Shown here one piece after another: positions 51,571-59,853 of a stretch of DNA of 60,406 bases. The notes below the pieces were generated by a model. It was not told where the DNA came from, did not search any database, and saw only the letters and a program-made list of their open reading frames with translations. The position numbers were made by a program, and so were the translations under genes. The DNA is from Bacillota bacterium (lineage in GTDB: Bacteria; Bacillota; Clostridia; Christensenellales; UMGS416): NCBI GenBank assembly GCA_023422005.1, contig JAEZSC010000069.1, forward strand, positions 1 to 60,406. Reading direction: 5' to 3'. Within the stretch, counting starts at the first letter, position 1; each line of letters begins with the position of its first letter.

Positions 51571-51815
51571 CGGCGGATTCACTCCGCCGAGGAAATGAGA
51601 GCAAGAAAAAAACCAATGCAAAAAGCTCGCCGCAGCGGCCACGTTCCCAAAAGCAAAGTGTGAGCCTATGCAAAAAAGAGGCCCACTGGCGACAGTTATC
51701 GGCAGCGGGCAATCAAACAATCATACAGGGCTCCAGATCGCCGAGGCGCCCGCGAGGTAATCCGCTTGCGGATTACTGGTCGCCCGCAGGCGACGCAACA
51801 GCGCCGCTGGCGAAA
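51571..51815. repeat. Intergenic region with several short hairpins
   Basis: Between the secreted-protein gene and dapB. Perfect small stems with short loops: CGGCGGA/TCCGCCG (51571-51589), TAATCCGC/GCGGATTA (51758-51775), GTCGCC/GGCGAC (51779-51794), CGCC/GGCG (51802-51812). No gene with a ribosome site was found. A similar hairpin-rich texture returns at 59872-60235. Confidence 0.5.
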
Positions 51816-51842
51816 GGCTCAATGGGCTTTAGCCCTTGAGCC
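51816..51842 (-). terminator. Terminator overlapping the dapB stop codon
   Basis: Minus strand GGCTCAAGGG with CCCATTGAGCC, one bulge, followed by TTTCG. The dapB TAA lies in the loop. Confidence 0.7.
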
Positions 51843-52596
51843 CGATCACATCCGTCATCTCCAGCCACCCCCGCCGCCCGGCCACCGAACGCACCGCCAG
51901 CAGCGCGCCGTCGGCAAAGGCCTTGCGGGAAAAGCTCTCGTGTATGATCTCGATCTTATCGTTCTCACCCACCGCCATAATCTGGTGACGGCCTATGTAG
52001 CCACCGGCGCGCACGGAGGTGATGGGGATTTCCTCGTCGCGGCCATTCTCCTGCATGCTCTCGCGCATGGTGCGGGATATGACGTTGGCCGTGCCCGATG
52101 GAGCATCCTTCTTGCCCTTGTAGTGGATCTCTGTGATGTTGAAATCGTAGCCGTCCAGATATTTGGCTGCCAGCTGCGCCATGACCAGCAGCACGTTTAC
52201 ACCCAGCGTGATGTTGGGCGCATAGAGAATGGCGATGTCGCTGATGGACGAGTAATCCTTTATGCGCTTGAGCTGCGCCGCGCTGAAGCCAGTGGTGCCG
52301 ATGATGATGTCGATGTGGTGTTCCATGCACAGCTCCACAAGCTCCATCGCCATCTCCGGCGAGGAAAAGTCGATCACGACGTCAGGTTTGCGGAACTTGA
52401 AAACCTGGCGAAGCTGCGAAACGCTGTAGACCAGCGCGCCCAGGCGCTCCAAGCCGCACAGAGCGCCCACATCCTGCCCTTGTTTATCGCTGCCCTCGCG
52501 GCAGATGCCGCCAATGAGCTCGATGTCCGCCGCCTGGGTGAATGTCTTGATCAGCTCCTTGCCAGCCTTGCCCAGACCGGATATCATTACCTTCAT
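51829..52596 (-). CDS. dapB: 4-hydroxy-tetrahydrodipicolinate reductase
   Basis: 255 residues. It reduces dihydrodipicolinate in the lysine and diaminopimelate pathway, which supplies peptidoglycan. The NAD(P) loop is ISGLGKAGKELI, then DFSSPE, IGTTGFS, and the catalytic region TEIHYKGKKDAPSGTAN with His and Lys; a Tyr stands where many relatives have a second His. The AAGGAGG site fixes the ATG at 52596; the longer frame crosses the riboswitch terminator. It is monocistronic and controlled by a c-di-AMP riboswitch, which is unusual for a biosynthetic gene. No dapA or lysA lies nearby. Confidence 0.93.
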   Translation of the reverse strand: MKVMISGLGKAGKELIKTFTQAADIELIGGICREGSDKQGQDVGALCGLERLGALVYSVSQLRQVFKFRKPDVVIDFSSPEMAMELVELCMEHHIDIIIGTTGFSAAQLKRIKDYSSISDIAILYAPNITLGVNVLLVMAQLAAKYLDGYDFNITEIHYKGKKDAPSGTANVISRTMRESMQENGRDEEIPITSVRAGGYIGRHQIMAVGENDKIEIIHESFSRKAFADGALLAVRSVAGRRGWLEMTDVIGLKG

Positions 52597-52661
52597 GGTG
52601 CGCCTCCTTCTTTGCGTCGATGGATCGTCCGCAGGGGAATCGGGTTTGGGGACGCAGCGCA

Positions 52662-52699
52662 CAAAAAAAGCGCTGCATGTCGATAGCAACACGCAGCGC
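52662..52699 (-). terminator. Riboswitch expression-platform terminator of dapB
   Basis: Stem GCGCTGCGTGT (52699-52689) with ACATGCAGCGC (52680-52670), one G-U pair, then TTTTTTT (52668-52662 region). The 3' arm repeats exactly the 12-mer at 52903-52914 at the front of the aptamer. Confidence 0.85.
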
Positions 52700-52784
52700 A
52701 TGGGCTTAAAGCCAACGCTTCGGCACCGGATAACCGCCTGCGAAGCCGGCGGTACGAAGGTGCCCGGAACAATGCCGTTACAGC

Positions 52785-52914
52785 AATTGCATCCTTTTGG
52801 CGCTTACGAGATTAGCTGACGGGCTCGGGTGAAAGGATCCCCTACCGGCCAAAGCCGGATACGCCCCAAAGTTGGGTCTCCCGCTCTGCATGAAGCAGAC
52901 TCAGCGCTGCATGT
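52785..52914 (-). ncRNA. c-di-AMP riboswitch (ydaO/yuaA class)
   Basis: On the minus strand, P1 is GCGCT (52907-52903) with AGCGC (52804-52800). Between lie GCGGGAGACCCA, TTGGGGCG, GGGGATCCTTTCACCCGAG and GTCAGCTAATCTCGTAAG, the last two being the hallmark of the ydaO class; an AAAGGAT (just after P1) can pair with ATCCTTT, the known pseudoknot. Ligand binding in this class normally switches the gene off. A terminator follows 100 bases on, then dapB. Class assignment rests on pattern recognition by eye; a covariance search would settle it. Confidence 0.87.
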
Positions 52915-52926
52915 AATGACTTGTTT

Positions 52927-52955
52927 ATTGTAACGCTTGCTGCCTGTTTTGTCAA
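52927..52955 (-). promoter_or_regulatory. Promoter of the riboswitch-dapB transcript
   Basis: TTGACA (52955-52950), 17-base spacer, TACAAT (52932-52927), about 15-20 bases before the aptamer. Confidence 0.85.
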
Positions 52956-53096
52956 TGTTTGCTGCCGCCCAGGTGTAAATACGTTGTAAAGAATGATGCG
53001 CAGAACCGCGAAAAAGCACAATTCAGCCGCTTGCGCTATCGCTTTGCCAACAGGTTTATTATAATGAACCCAGAAAAATATGAATAGGAGGACGAC

Positions 53097-53573
53097 ATGC
53101 AGTTCACCATCAAACAGAGGATCATGGCCTTCGGCAAACAGTATAGGGTTTTCGACAGCAGCGGAAACGAGGTATATGAAGTACGCTCACAGATCCTCTC
53201 GCCGGAAAGGCGCAAGGAAGTGCTGGACATGCAGGGCCGGCTGCTGGCATGGGCGGAGTGGCCGGTGATGAGCGGCCAGGCGGTCTTGAATGCCGGGCTG
53301 GACAGCGGCCATATGGACATCCCCTTTATGAGCCTGACACCCCAGTGGGATCTGGTGATGGGCAACGGTCGGCGCTATACCGTGGAGGGAGATCTTTTCC
53401 GAATGGGCTTTGGCGTGAATGGCGACGCGGGCCTTGTGGCCAGCGTGGGCAAGCGTATCCTGGCGTTCAGCGATACCTATGAAGTGGATGTGGATGAACG
53501 ATCACTGCCCCCGCTGTTCGCGTTGTTGCTGGTGGCACTCATCGACCACAAGTTCCATTCGGACAACAACTGA
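53097..53573 (+). CDS. LURP-one-related protein (YxjI-like)
   Basis: 158 residues. The start MQFTIKQRIMAFGKQYRVFDSSG, here quoted in part as FTIKQRIMAFGKQYRVFD, with EVYEVRSQ and the GDLFRMGFGV strand fit the LURP-one/tubby-like C2 barrel that some Bacillota carry as single soluble proteins of unknown role. There is no signal peptide. AATAGGAGG precedes the ATG. A -10 box TATAAT lies at 53059-53064, with no good -35. It is divergent from dapB and followed by a terminator. Confidence 0.8.
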   Translation: MQFTIKQRIMAFGKQYRVFDSSGNEVYEVRSQILSPERRKEVLDMQGRLLAWAEWPVMSGQAVLNAGLDSGHMDIPFMSLTPQWDLVMGNGRRYTVEGDLFRMGFGVNGDAGLVASVGKRILAFSDTYEVDVDERSLPPLFALLLVALIDHKFHSDNN

Positions 53574-53606
53574 GTTCACTGATCCGGAGCACTTCACTGA
53601 GAGCGC

Positions 53607-53637
53607 AAAATCCGCCAATAATACCGGCGGATTTTTT
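53607..53637 (+). terminator. Terminator of the LURP-one-related gene
   Basis: Stem AAAATCCGCC (53607-53616) with GGCGGATTTT (53627-53636), 10-base loop, T-run. Confidence 0.9.
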
Positions 53638-53648
53638 CATACAATCCC

Positions 53649-53677
53649 TTGACAGCGCAGAGTTGAGCGAATAGAAT
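53649..53677 (+). promoter_or_regulatory. Upstream promoter of the ABC exporter
   Basis: TTGACA (53649-53654), 17-base spacer, TAGAAT (53672-53677). It would give a leader of over 200 bases. Confidence 0.7.
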
Positions 53678-53835
53678 TACTCCATCACGAAGAGTTCTTC
53701 TTAATAGAACACTGTGAGATGGTGCTCTCTCTGTTTGGATAGTGCATCTTTCACATCCTAAATTGAACTTTAATGGAATTTGAGGTGACAAATAAATAGA
53801 TGGAAATCTGACTATTGATTTTTTTAATTTCTACA

Positions 53836-53864
53836 TTGAATTTATTAACATCCCTCATTATAAT
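53836..53864 (+). promoter_or_regulatory. Downstream promoter of the ABC exporter
   Basis: TTGAAT (53836-53841), 17-base spacer, TATAAT (53859-53864), 38 bases before the start codon. Two promoters suggest dual control. Confidence 0.7.
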
Positions 53865-53901
53865 TGGCAGTGTTGTAAAATGATTGATTAGGAGGTGCCC
53901 A

Positions 53902-55704
53902 ATGGAAAAGGGCAACAGAAAGGACAAGCTTCTTCCCCCTCTGGCGCGTATCTTCCGGGAGAACCGGGGCTTCAACCGCTGGACAGTGCTCATCGTGACC
54001 GCCGGCGTGCTGCACGCGGCGCTCAATGTGGCCATGGCCTGGGTGTTTAAGGACTTCGTGGACCGCACAATCGCCCGGGACTTCGCCACCTTCATGCAAT
54101 CCTTGGGACTGCTGTTGGTCGTGCTGATCTGTGGTTTGCTGTCAGACGCGCTGGGGCGCTACAGCACCGGGCGCTATAGCGCCATGGGCATGCGCAACCT
54201 GCGCCGCAAACTGGGTGGCAAATTCGCCAGCCTTACGATGAGCGAGATGGAGCGCCGCCGCACCGGAGACATGCTTTCTCTGCTGGGCAACGACTTAGGC
54301 CAACTAAACGGCTTCATTGAAGAGCAAATGCGTTGGATCATCAGCGATGCAGTGGGTTTCGCGCTGGCGCTGGCCTTTATGATCTATCTGAACCCCTGGC
54401 TCACGCTGGCTACGGTAGCCTATGTACCCATCGGTGCTGCGCTCTCCATGCTGGCCAGCAAGCCTGTACAGCGGCTCACGGAGGAGCAGAATGCCAGGCT
54501 GGGTGCGGCCAGCGCCATCGCCCAGGACGCTGTCAGCGGCCACAGCGAAGTGAAAGCCTTTGCCATGGGGCCGTGGATGTATGGGAAATATGCCGGAGCG
54601 CTGGCAGGCTGGATAAAGGCCGGGTTGCGCGTGAGCTCCGCTCAGGTTCCCGCGGGCATCGCAGCAATGATCAACCTTGCCATCCCCTTTACACTGCTCC
54701 TGGTTGTCGGCTTGTACTTTGTGTTTGTGAAAGGGACTATGACCGCCGGCGCTCTGCTGGCGTTCATACAGGTCACCAACAACGTCATAAACCCGCTGAT
54801 GAGCTTCACCTGGCGCCTGAGCGAGATGCGCCGGGCGGCAGGCGCCGCCGGGCGGGTCATCGAGGCTCTGGATGCCCCTTCGGAGCGTGAGGATGGCCGC
54901 GAACTGGCACTGGAGGAAGGCGCGCCGTTGCTGAGCTTCCGCGACGTACGCTTCTCCTACCCCAGGGACAACGGCGACGGTACGACGACGCAGCAGGTCG
55001 TCTTCAATGGGCTCAGTCTGGACATCCGTCGCGGCGAGACCGTGGCCGTGGTGGGCACCAGCGGCTGCGGCAAGAGCACGCTGCTCAAGCTGGCGGCGGG
55101 CTTCTACCCCAGCGAAAGCGGCGAGGTGCGTTTCGGAGGCCACCCCATCGGCCAGTGGAGCTTGAGAAGCCTGAGAAGCCATTACGCGTTGGTGGATCAG
55201 GATACCTACCTTTTCCCCGGCTCCATCGGCGAAAACGTGGCCTGCGGCGCGATGGGCGACCGCGGCAAACCCACCGAGGATGCCGTTCGCGAGGCGCTGC
55301 GCATGGCGCAGTTGGACGATTTTGTGGACAGTTTGCCCGAAGGCGCAGCCACATCGGTAGGCGAACGCGGCAGCAAACTGTCCGGCGGCCAGCGCCAGCG
55401 GGTGGCAATTGCCCGGGGAGCCCTGCGGAACGCCGACATTGTTCTGCTGGATGAGCCCACCAGCGCACTGGATGTCACCACGGAGCGGGAGATCCAGCGG
55501 GAACTTTCTGCACTGATGCGCGGCCGCACGGCGCTCATCGTGACGCACCGTCTGTCCATGGCCCTCTATGCCGACCGTATTGTCGTGCTGGAAGGCGGCG
55601 TGGTGGCCGAACAGGGCACCCATGAGGAGCTGCTGGAGCGCCGGGGCGCCTACTACGCCCTCTATGAAAAACAGATCTCCACGACTGGAGGGGAAGCCGC
55701 ATGA
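53902..55704 (+). CDS. ABC exporter half-transporter, subunit 1
   Basis: 600 residues: a six-helix ABC membrane domain (about 1-320) and an ATPase domain (about 345-590). Walker A is GTSGCGKSTLL, signature LSGGQRQRVAIARG, Walker B IVLLDEPTSALD with the catalytic Glu, and the switch is VTHRLS. The Q loop is LVDQDTYLFPGS. All ATPase motifs are intact. GGAGGTG lies before the ATG at 53902. The gene overlaps the next (ATGA), so the two should form a heterodimer. The substrate is unknown; both drug and lipid/peptide export are possible. Confidence 0.92.
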   Translation: MEKGNRKDKLLPPLARIFRENRGFNRWTVLIVTAGVLHAALNVAMAWVFKDFVDRTIARDFATFMQSLGLLLVVLICGLLSDALGRYSTGRYSAMGMRNLRRKLGGKFASLTMSEMERRRTGDMLSLLGNDLGQLNGFIEEQMRWIISDAVGFALALAFMIYLNPWLTLATVAYVPIGAALSMLASKPVQRLTEEQNARLGAASAIAQDAVSGHSEVKAFAMGPWMYGKYAGALAGWIKAGLRVSSAQVPAGIAAMINLAIPFTLLLVVGLYFVFVKGTMTAGALLAFIQVTNNVINPLMSFTWRLSEMRRAAGAAGRVIEALDAPSEREDGRELALEEGAPLLSFRDVRFSYPRDNGDGTTTQQVVFNGLSLDIRRGETVAVVGTSGCGKSTLLKLAAGFYPSESGEVRFGGHPIGQWSLRSLRSHYALVDQDTYLFPGSIGENVACGAMGDRGKPTEDAVREALRMAQLDDFVDSLPEGAATSVGERGSKLSGGQRQRVAIARGALRNADIVLLDEPTSALDVTTEREIQRELSALMRGRTALIVTHRLSMALYADRIVVLEGGVVAEQGTHEELLERRGAYYALYEKQISTTGGEAA

Positions 55705-57479
55705 AAGCGACACTTCGCAACACCTGGCACAGCCTGACCCGGGTGCTCAGCTACACCAAGGGCAACCGCTGGCAGTTCTTCACCGGCCTGCTGCTGGATT
55801 GCTCCGACAACCTCATCTTCAACGCTGTGTTCGCCGCAGCCCTCATGGCTGTATTCCGTGGCATAGAGCAAAACGACAGTTCGGCCATCGGCAGCACGCT
55901 GGCCATCATGGTCGTGGGTTTCCCCATCTTTCTGGTGGCAGCGGTGCTGGGGCCGTGGATGCAGCAGCGTGCGGCCACCCGCTCCATCGCCCGGCTGCGC
56001 CAGGCGGTGCTGGAGCATACGCTCAAGCTGCCGGCGGTGTGGTTTGACGAGCGTCACAGCGGCGATGTCCTCTCCCGGCTGACCGCCGACATGCAGTCGG
56101 CAGAGCAATGCTTCGGCTGGCAGCTGCGCTTCCCACTCAAGGCTCTCTTTGCCGGTTTAGGCGGCGCGATCATGATGTTCACGTTGGATTGGCGTATGGC
56201 GCTGATCGCTCTGGTGTTGGGCGCCGTATCCATTTGGGCCACAAGCCGCTTTGCCACGCCGATCAAGCGCATTTCCGACCAGGTGCAGACGGCATTGGGC
56301 AGCGTCAGCGAGAGAGCCAGCGATCTTCTGAGCGCAGCGGCAGTGCTGCGGGTGTTCAACCTGGCATCTTGGGCCCGGAATCGCATGGACGATTCCACAC
56401 AGGGTGTCTATCGGTTGGCCATGAAGCGTGCACACATACAAACCGCGCAGGACGTCGTCAACTCCCTAAGCGGCTGGACGACGATGATCGGCCTGGTCGT
56501 CATCGGCAGCATCGGTATCATATACGGGTACTTCGACTTTTCCATGCTGGTGGGCTTGGTGCAGTTCAACGGGGGCTTGAGCTTCCTTTTCCAGACCATC
56601 GGCGGAAGCTTTGCCCAGCTGCAGGCCTCTCTGGCCGGCGCCAACCGTATTTTTGAACTGCTGGACACACCCGCCGAGGCATCCGATGCGGGGCCCGCTC
56701 AGGGCCCGAAACCGGTACAGGACGCTCCCGCCATAGAAATCAAGGATGTGGGCTTCCGCTATGAGGACGGCTCCACGGTTCTGCAGGGTCTTTATGAAAC
56801 GGTACAGCCTGGCGAAAAGGTGGCGTTGGTAGGCGGCAGTGGTTCCGGCAAGAGCACCGCGCTCAAGCTGCTCATGGGGTTCTACCAACCCACCGATGGT
56901 GACATCGCGCTCTTCGGTCACAGGCTGACCGCCGACAATACGGCGCTGCGGCGCCTGGTCGCCTATGTGCCTCAGACATGCTACTTGTTCGCGGGCACCG
57001 TGCGCGAGAACATCGCCGCGGGCCGCAGCGACGCCAGTGATGAGGACATCAAGCGCGCTGCGCAGGCGGCGCTGGCCCACGATTTCATCACCGAACTGCC
57101 CCAGGGTTATGACACCCAGGTGGGTGAACGCGGCGCGCAGCTGTCCGGCGGGCAGCGCCAGCGCATCGCCATCGCCCGCGCTCTGCTCAAGGACGCACCG
57201 CTGCTGCTTCTGGATGAGGCCACAGCCTCGCTGGATTCCCAATCGGAGGCGCTGGTGCAGCAGGCGCTGGAGCGTCTCATGACCGGGCGTACCGTCGTCA
57301 TCGTGGCCCACCGCCTGTCCACAATTCGCCATGCCGACCGCATACTGGTGCTGGAGGGCGGCAGCATCGTGGAACGCGGCACCCACGAACAGCTGTTGGC
57401 ACAAGACTCCCGCTATGCCGCCTACTGCCGCAGCGCCACCGAGGCGGAGGAAGAATCCGCCAACCGAAAGACAGCTTAG
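55701..57479 (+). CDS. ABC exporter half-transporter, subunit 2
   Basis: 592 residues with the same layout. Walker A GGSGSGKSTALK, Q loop YVPQTCYLFAGT, signature LSGGQRQRIAIARA, Walker B LLLLDEATASLD, switch VAHRLS. It overlaps subunit 1 by four bases. Both partners keep consensus sites, unlike heterodimers with one degenerate site such as TM287/288. Residues DDSTQGVYRLAMKRAHIQTAQ are standard coupling helices. A strong terminator follows. Confidence 0.92.
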   Translation: MKATLRNTWHSLTRVLSYTKGNRWQFFTGLLLDCSDNLIFNAVFAAALMAVFRGIEQNDSSAIGSTLAIMVVGFPIFLVAAVLGPWMQQRAATRSIARLRQAVLEHTLKLPAVWFDERHSGDVLSRLTADMQSAEQCFGWQLRFPLKALFAGLGGAIMMFTLDWRMALIALVLGAVSIWATSRFATPIKRISDQVQTALGSVSERASDLLSAAAVLRVFNLASWARNRMDDSTQGVYRLAMKRAHIQTAQDVVNSLSGWTTMIGLVVIGSIGIIYGYFDFSMLVGLVQFNGGLSFLFQTIGGSFAQLQASLAGANRIFELLDTPAEASDAGPAQGPKPVQDAPAIEIKDVGFRYEDGSTVLQGLYETVQPGEKVALVGGSGSGKSTALKLLMGFYQPTDGDIALFGHRLTADNTALRRLVAYVPQTCYLFAGTVRENIAAGRSDASDEDIKRAAQAALAHDFITELPQGYDTQVGERGAQLSGGQRQRIAIARALLKDAPLLLLDEATASLDSQSEALVQQALERLMTGRTVVIVAHRLSTIRHADRILVLEGGSIVERGTHEQLLAQDSRYAAYCRSATEAEEESANRKTA

Positions 57480-57496
57480 CCCCTCTCCCCTACCTT

Positions 57497-57540
57497 GCAT
57501 CGCCGCCGCAGCTCCCCTGCGGCGGCGATGCGTTTGTTCT
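57497..57540 (+). terminator. Terminator of the ABC exporter operon
   Basis: 15-bp perfect stem GCATCGCCGCCGCAG (57497-57511) with CTGCGGCGGCGATGC (57517-57531), 5-base loop, then GTTTGTTCT. Confidence 0.85.
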
Positions 57541-57551
57541 GGAAATTGTTG

Positions 57552-57600
57552 TATAATTGCAAGGTGTGATGCTGTAGAATAAAAGCATCTCATATCACAC
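57552..57600 (+). promoter_or_regulatory. pfkA promoter region and 5' hairpin
   Basis: TATAAT at 57552-57557, no good -35. GTGTGAT (57564-57570) and ATCACAC (57594-57600) form an inverted repeat at the predicted start of the message; AGC/GCT inside can extend it. It could be a stabilising 5' hairpin or an operator. Confidence 0.4.
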
Positions 57601-57627
57601 GAGGGCCCTCGGCCCACAGGAGGAAGC

Positions 57628-58695
57628 ATGAAGCGACGCATCGGCATCCTGACCAGCGGCGGCGACTGCCCCGGCCTCAATGCCGCCATACGCAGTGTTG
57701 CCAAGGCAGCCTATGAGCTGTTCGACACCGAGATCGTAGGCATCGCCGACGGCTACAAGGGGCTCATCGAGGGTGAATACCGGACCATGGAGCGCCATGA
57801 GTTCTCCGGCATTCTGACGCTGGGCGGCACGATACTCGGCACCAGCCGCCAGCCCTTCAAGCTCATGCGCGTGGTCACCGACGACCTGGACAAGGTCGAA
57901 GAGATGAAGAAGAACTACCAGAAACTCAAGCTGGACTGCCTGGTGGTACTGGGCGGCAACGGCACCCATAAGACCGCCAATTTGCTCAGCTCCGAAGGCC
58001 TCAATGTGATCGGCCTGCCCAAGACCATCGACAACGATTTATTCGGCACCGATGTGACCTTCGGCTTCCACACGGCGGTGGACATCGCCACCGATGTCGT
58101 GGATCGTATTCACACCACGGCCACCAGCCATGGCCGCGTGATGGTCATAGAGCTCATGGGAAACAAAGCCGGGTGGCTGACGCTGTATGCCGGCGTGGCC
58201 GGCGGCGCGGATATCATCTTGCTGCCGGAGATTCCCTATGACATCGAGCGCGTGGCCGACGCAGTGGAGCGCCGCCGCAAGCAGGGCAAGGACTTCTCCA
58301 TCCTCGTGGTTGCCGAAGGGGCAATCAGCAGAGCCGAGGCCGCCTTACCCAAGAAGGAGCTCAAGGCCGCGTTGGAATCCCGCACGATGCCTGTGAGCTA
58401 TGCCGTGGCCGCCGAAGTGCAGCGGCGCACCGGCGCGGAAACCCGCGTCGTGGTGCCCGGGCACATCCAGCGTGGCGGCTCTCCCAGCGCCTATGACCGT
58501 GTGCTGGCCACCAAGTTCGGCGCTTTCGCAGCCGAGCTCATCAAAAATGAACAATATGGCACCACCGTGGCCATGTCCGGAGATCACGTCATGGCCAACA
58601 AGCTCTCGGACATCGCCGGCCGGGCCAAGCTGGTGCCCCCGGATCACGAACTTGTCAAGATTGCAAGAAACATAGGAATCAAAATGGGAGATTAA
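57628..58695 (+). CDS. pfkA: 6-phosphofructokinase
   Basis: 355 residues. It phosphorylates fructose-6-phosphate. Motifs: ILTSGGDCPGLNAAIR, the phosphoryl-donor loop GGNGTHKTA, and LPKTIDNDLFGTD with the catalytic aspartate. The residue usually called 104 is Gly (ATP type), while 124 is Lys, as in the pyrophosphate-type and group III enzymes (ATP enzymes of group I have Gly there). The mix suggests an ATP-using group III PFK, but donor choice must be measured. GGAGGA precedes the start. It stands alone between two terminators. Confidence 0.92.
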   Translation: MKRRIGILTSGGDCPGLNAAIRSVAKAAYELFDTEIVGIADGYKGLIEGEYRTMERHEFSGILTLGGTILGTSRQPFKLMRVVTDDLDKVEEMKKNYQKLKLDCLVVLGGNGTHKTANLLSSEGLNVIGLPKTIDNDLFGTDVTFGFHTAVDIATDVVDRIHTTATSHGRVMVIELMGNKAGWLTLYAGVAGGADIILLPEIPYDIERVADAVERRRKQGKDFSILVVAEGAISRAEAALPKKELKAALESRTMPVSYAVAAEVQRRTGAETRVVVPGHIQRGGSPSAYDRVLATKFGAFAAELIKNEQYGTTVAMSGDHVMANKLSDIAGRAKLVPPDHELVKIARNIGIKMGD

Positions 58696-58722
58696 ACCGG
58701 AAAAACTACACCACATATCTGA

Positions 58723-58749
58723 GCCTGCTGCCTTGCGCGGCAGGCTTTT
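58723..58749 (+). terminator. Terminator of pfkA
   Basis: Stem GCCTGCTGC with GCGGCAGGC (one G-U), then TTTTCC. Confidence 0.85.
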
Positions 58750-58794
58750 CCTATGGTATAGTGCCGTTTAATAGCGCGAAGGTGCGGAGGCTTT

Positions 58795-59721
58795 ATGAAA
58801 CAAAACAAGACTATATACTATATCATCGCCGTGGCAGTGATGACAGTATGGAGTATCACCTATGTGTCCATCAGCGTGCTGTTGGAGAAGCTCTCGCCGG
58901 TGGAGATCATGTTCTACCGTGCCGTCATCGCTTATCTCGTGCTGGCTGCCATCCGGCCCAAGGGCTTCAAGCCCAAAAGCCTGCGTTCCGAGCTGCTGTA
59001 TGTGGCCGCGGGCGTAAGCGGCGGCACGCTGTACTCTCTGACACAAAACTACGCGCTGGACTATACCACACCCGGCAACGTGGGCCTGCTGGTGGCCATG
59101 GCGCCGGTGCTCACGGCCATCGCCGCCCACTTCACGACCAAGGGCGAGCGCTTCCGTGCCCCGCTGCTCATCGGCTTCGCGCTGGCCTTCGTCGGCAGCT
59201 TTCTGGTCATCTTCAAGGGGCAGTTCACGCTGAGCCTGAATCTGCTGGGCGATATGCTGGCCGTAGGTGCGGCAGCGTGCTGGGCTGTCTACTCCATCGC
59301 CATCAAGCGCATGGACCCGACTCTCGATGCCATCGTCATCACACGCAAGGTGTTCTTTTACACGATTCTGACATCCATCCCTGCGCTGCCGCTGAGCGGC
59401 TGGCAGTTTAATCTGGCTCCGCTGCTGGAGCCCGCCGTGCTGGCCAATCTGCTGTTCCTGGCGCTGCTGGCTTCCTGCGCGTGCTTCCTGCTGTGGAACA
59501 AGGTTATCATTGCCCTTGGCGCGGTCAAGAGCAGCAACTTCATCTATCTTTCTCCGCTGATCACGCTGCTTTCAGCAGCCGTATTTCTCAGAGAGCCCAT
59601 CACAGCCTGGGCCGCCGCCGGCGGTGCGTTGATTCTGCTAGGCGTCTACCTCTCGGAGAACGCCGACCGCCTGCGCCTGCGGCGCAGAGAACCTTTATCC
59701 GGCGACGCACCGGAGGCGTGA
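58795..59721 (+). CDS. EamA-family (DMT) transporter
   Basis: 308 residues with ten predicted helices in two repeats. WSITYVSISVLLEKLSPVEIMFYR and TTPGNVGLLVAMAPVLTAI in the first repeat, and SSNFIYLSPLITLLSAAVFLREP in the second, are standard EamA signatures. These transporters export amino acids or metabolites; the substrate cannot be told. GCGGAGG precedes the ATG. It has a terminator of its own. Confidence 0.92.
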   Translation: MKQNKTIYYIIAVAVMTVWSITYVSISVLLEKLSPVEIMFYRAVIAYLVLAAIRPKGFKPKSLRSELLYVAAGVSGGTLYSLTQNYALDYTTPGNVGLLVAMAPVLTAIAAHFTTKGERFRAPLLIGFALAFVGSFLVIFKGQFTLSLNLLGDMLAVGAAACWAVYSIAIKRMDPTLDAIVITRKVFFYTILTSIPALPLSGWQFNLAPLLEPAVLANLLFLALLASCACFLLWNKVIIALGAVKSSNFIYLSPLITLLSAAVFLREPITAWAAAGGALILLGVYLSENADRLRLRRREPLSGDAPEA

Positions 59722-59734
59722 AATACCTCATATA

Positions 59735-59766
59735 AAAAACCGCCTGCAACCGCAGGTGTTTTTTTG
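59735..59766 (+). terminator. Terminator of the EamA transporter gene
   Basis: CCTGC-AACC-GCAGG core with an A-run before and T-run after, able to act on both strands. Confidence 0.85.
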
Positions 59767-59817
59767 ACCGCTTCACCGCCTTTAGAGTTGATAGAAAACA
59801 TGTGTCCCATACATAAC

Positions 59818-59850
59818 AAAACACCCTGCATTGCTGCAGGGTGTTTTGTT
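59818..59850 (-). terminator. rRNA-type terminator, outer copy
   Basis: AACACCCTGCA-TTGC-TGCAGGGTGTT, 11-bp stem with T-rich end on the minus strand; a duplicate of the one at 60287-60318. Confidence 0.85.
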
Positions 59851-59853
59851 TGG

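Noticed and set aside
52600..52960. Lysine riboswitch before dapB
   Set aside because: The expected one for this gene, but the L-box motifs are absent and the ydaO signature is clear.
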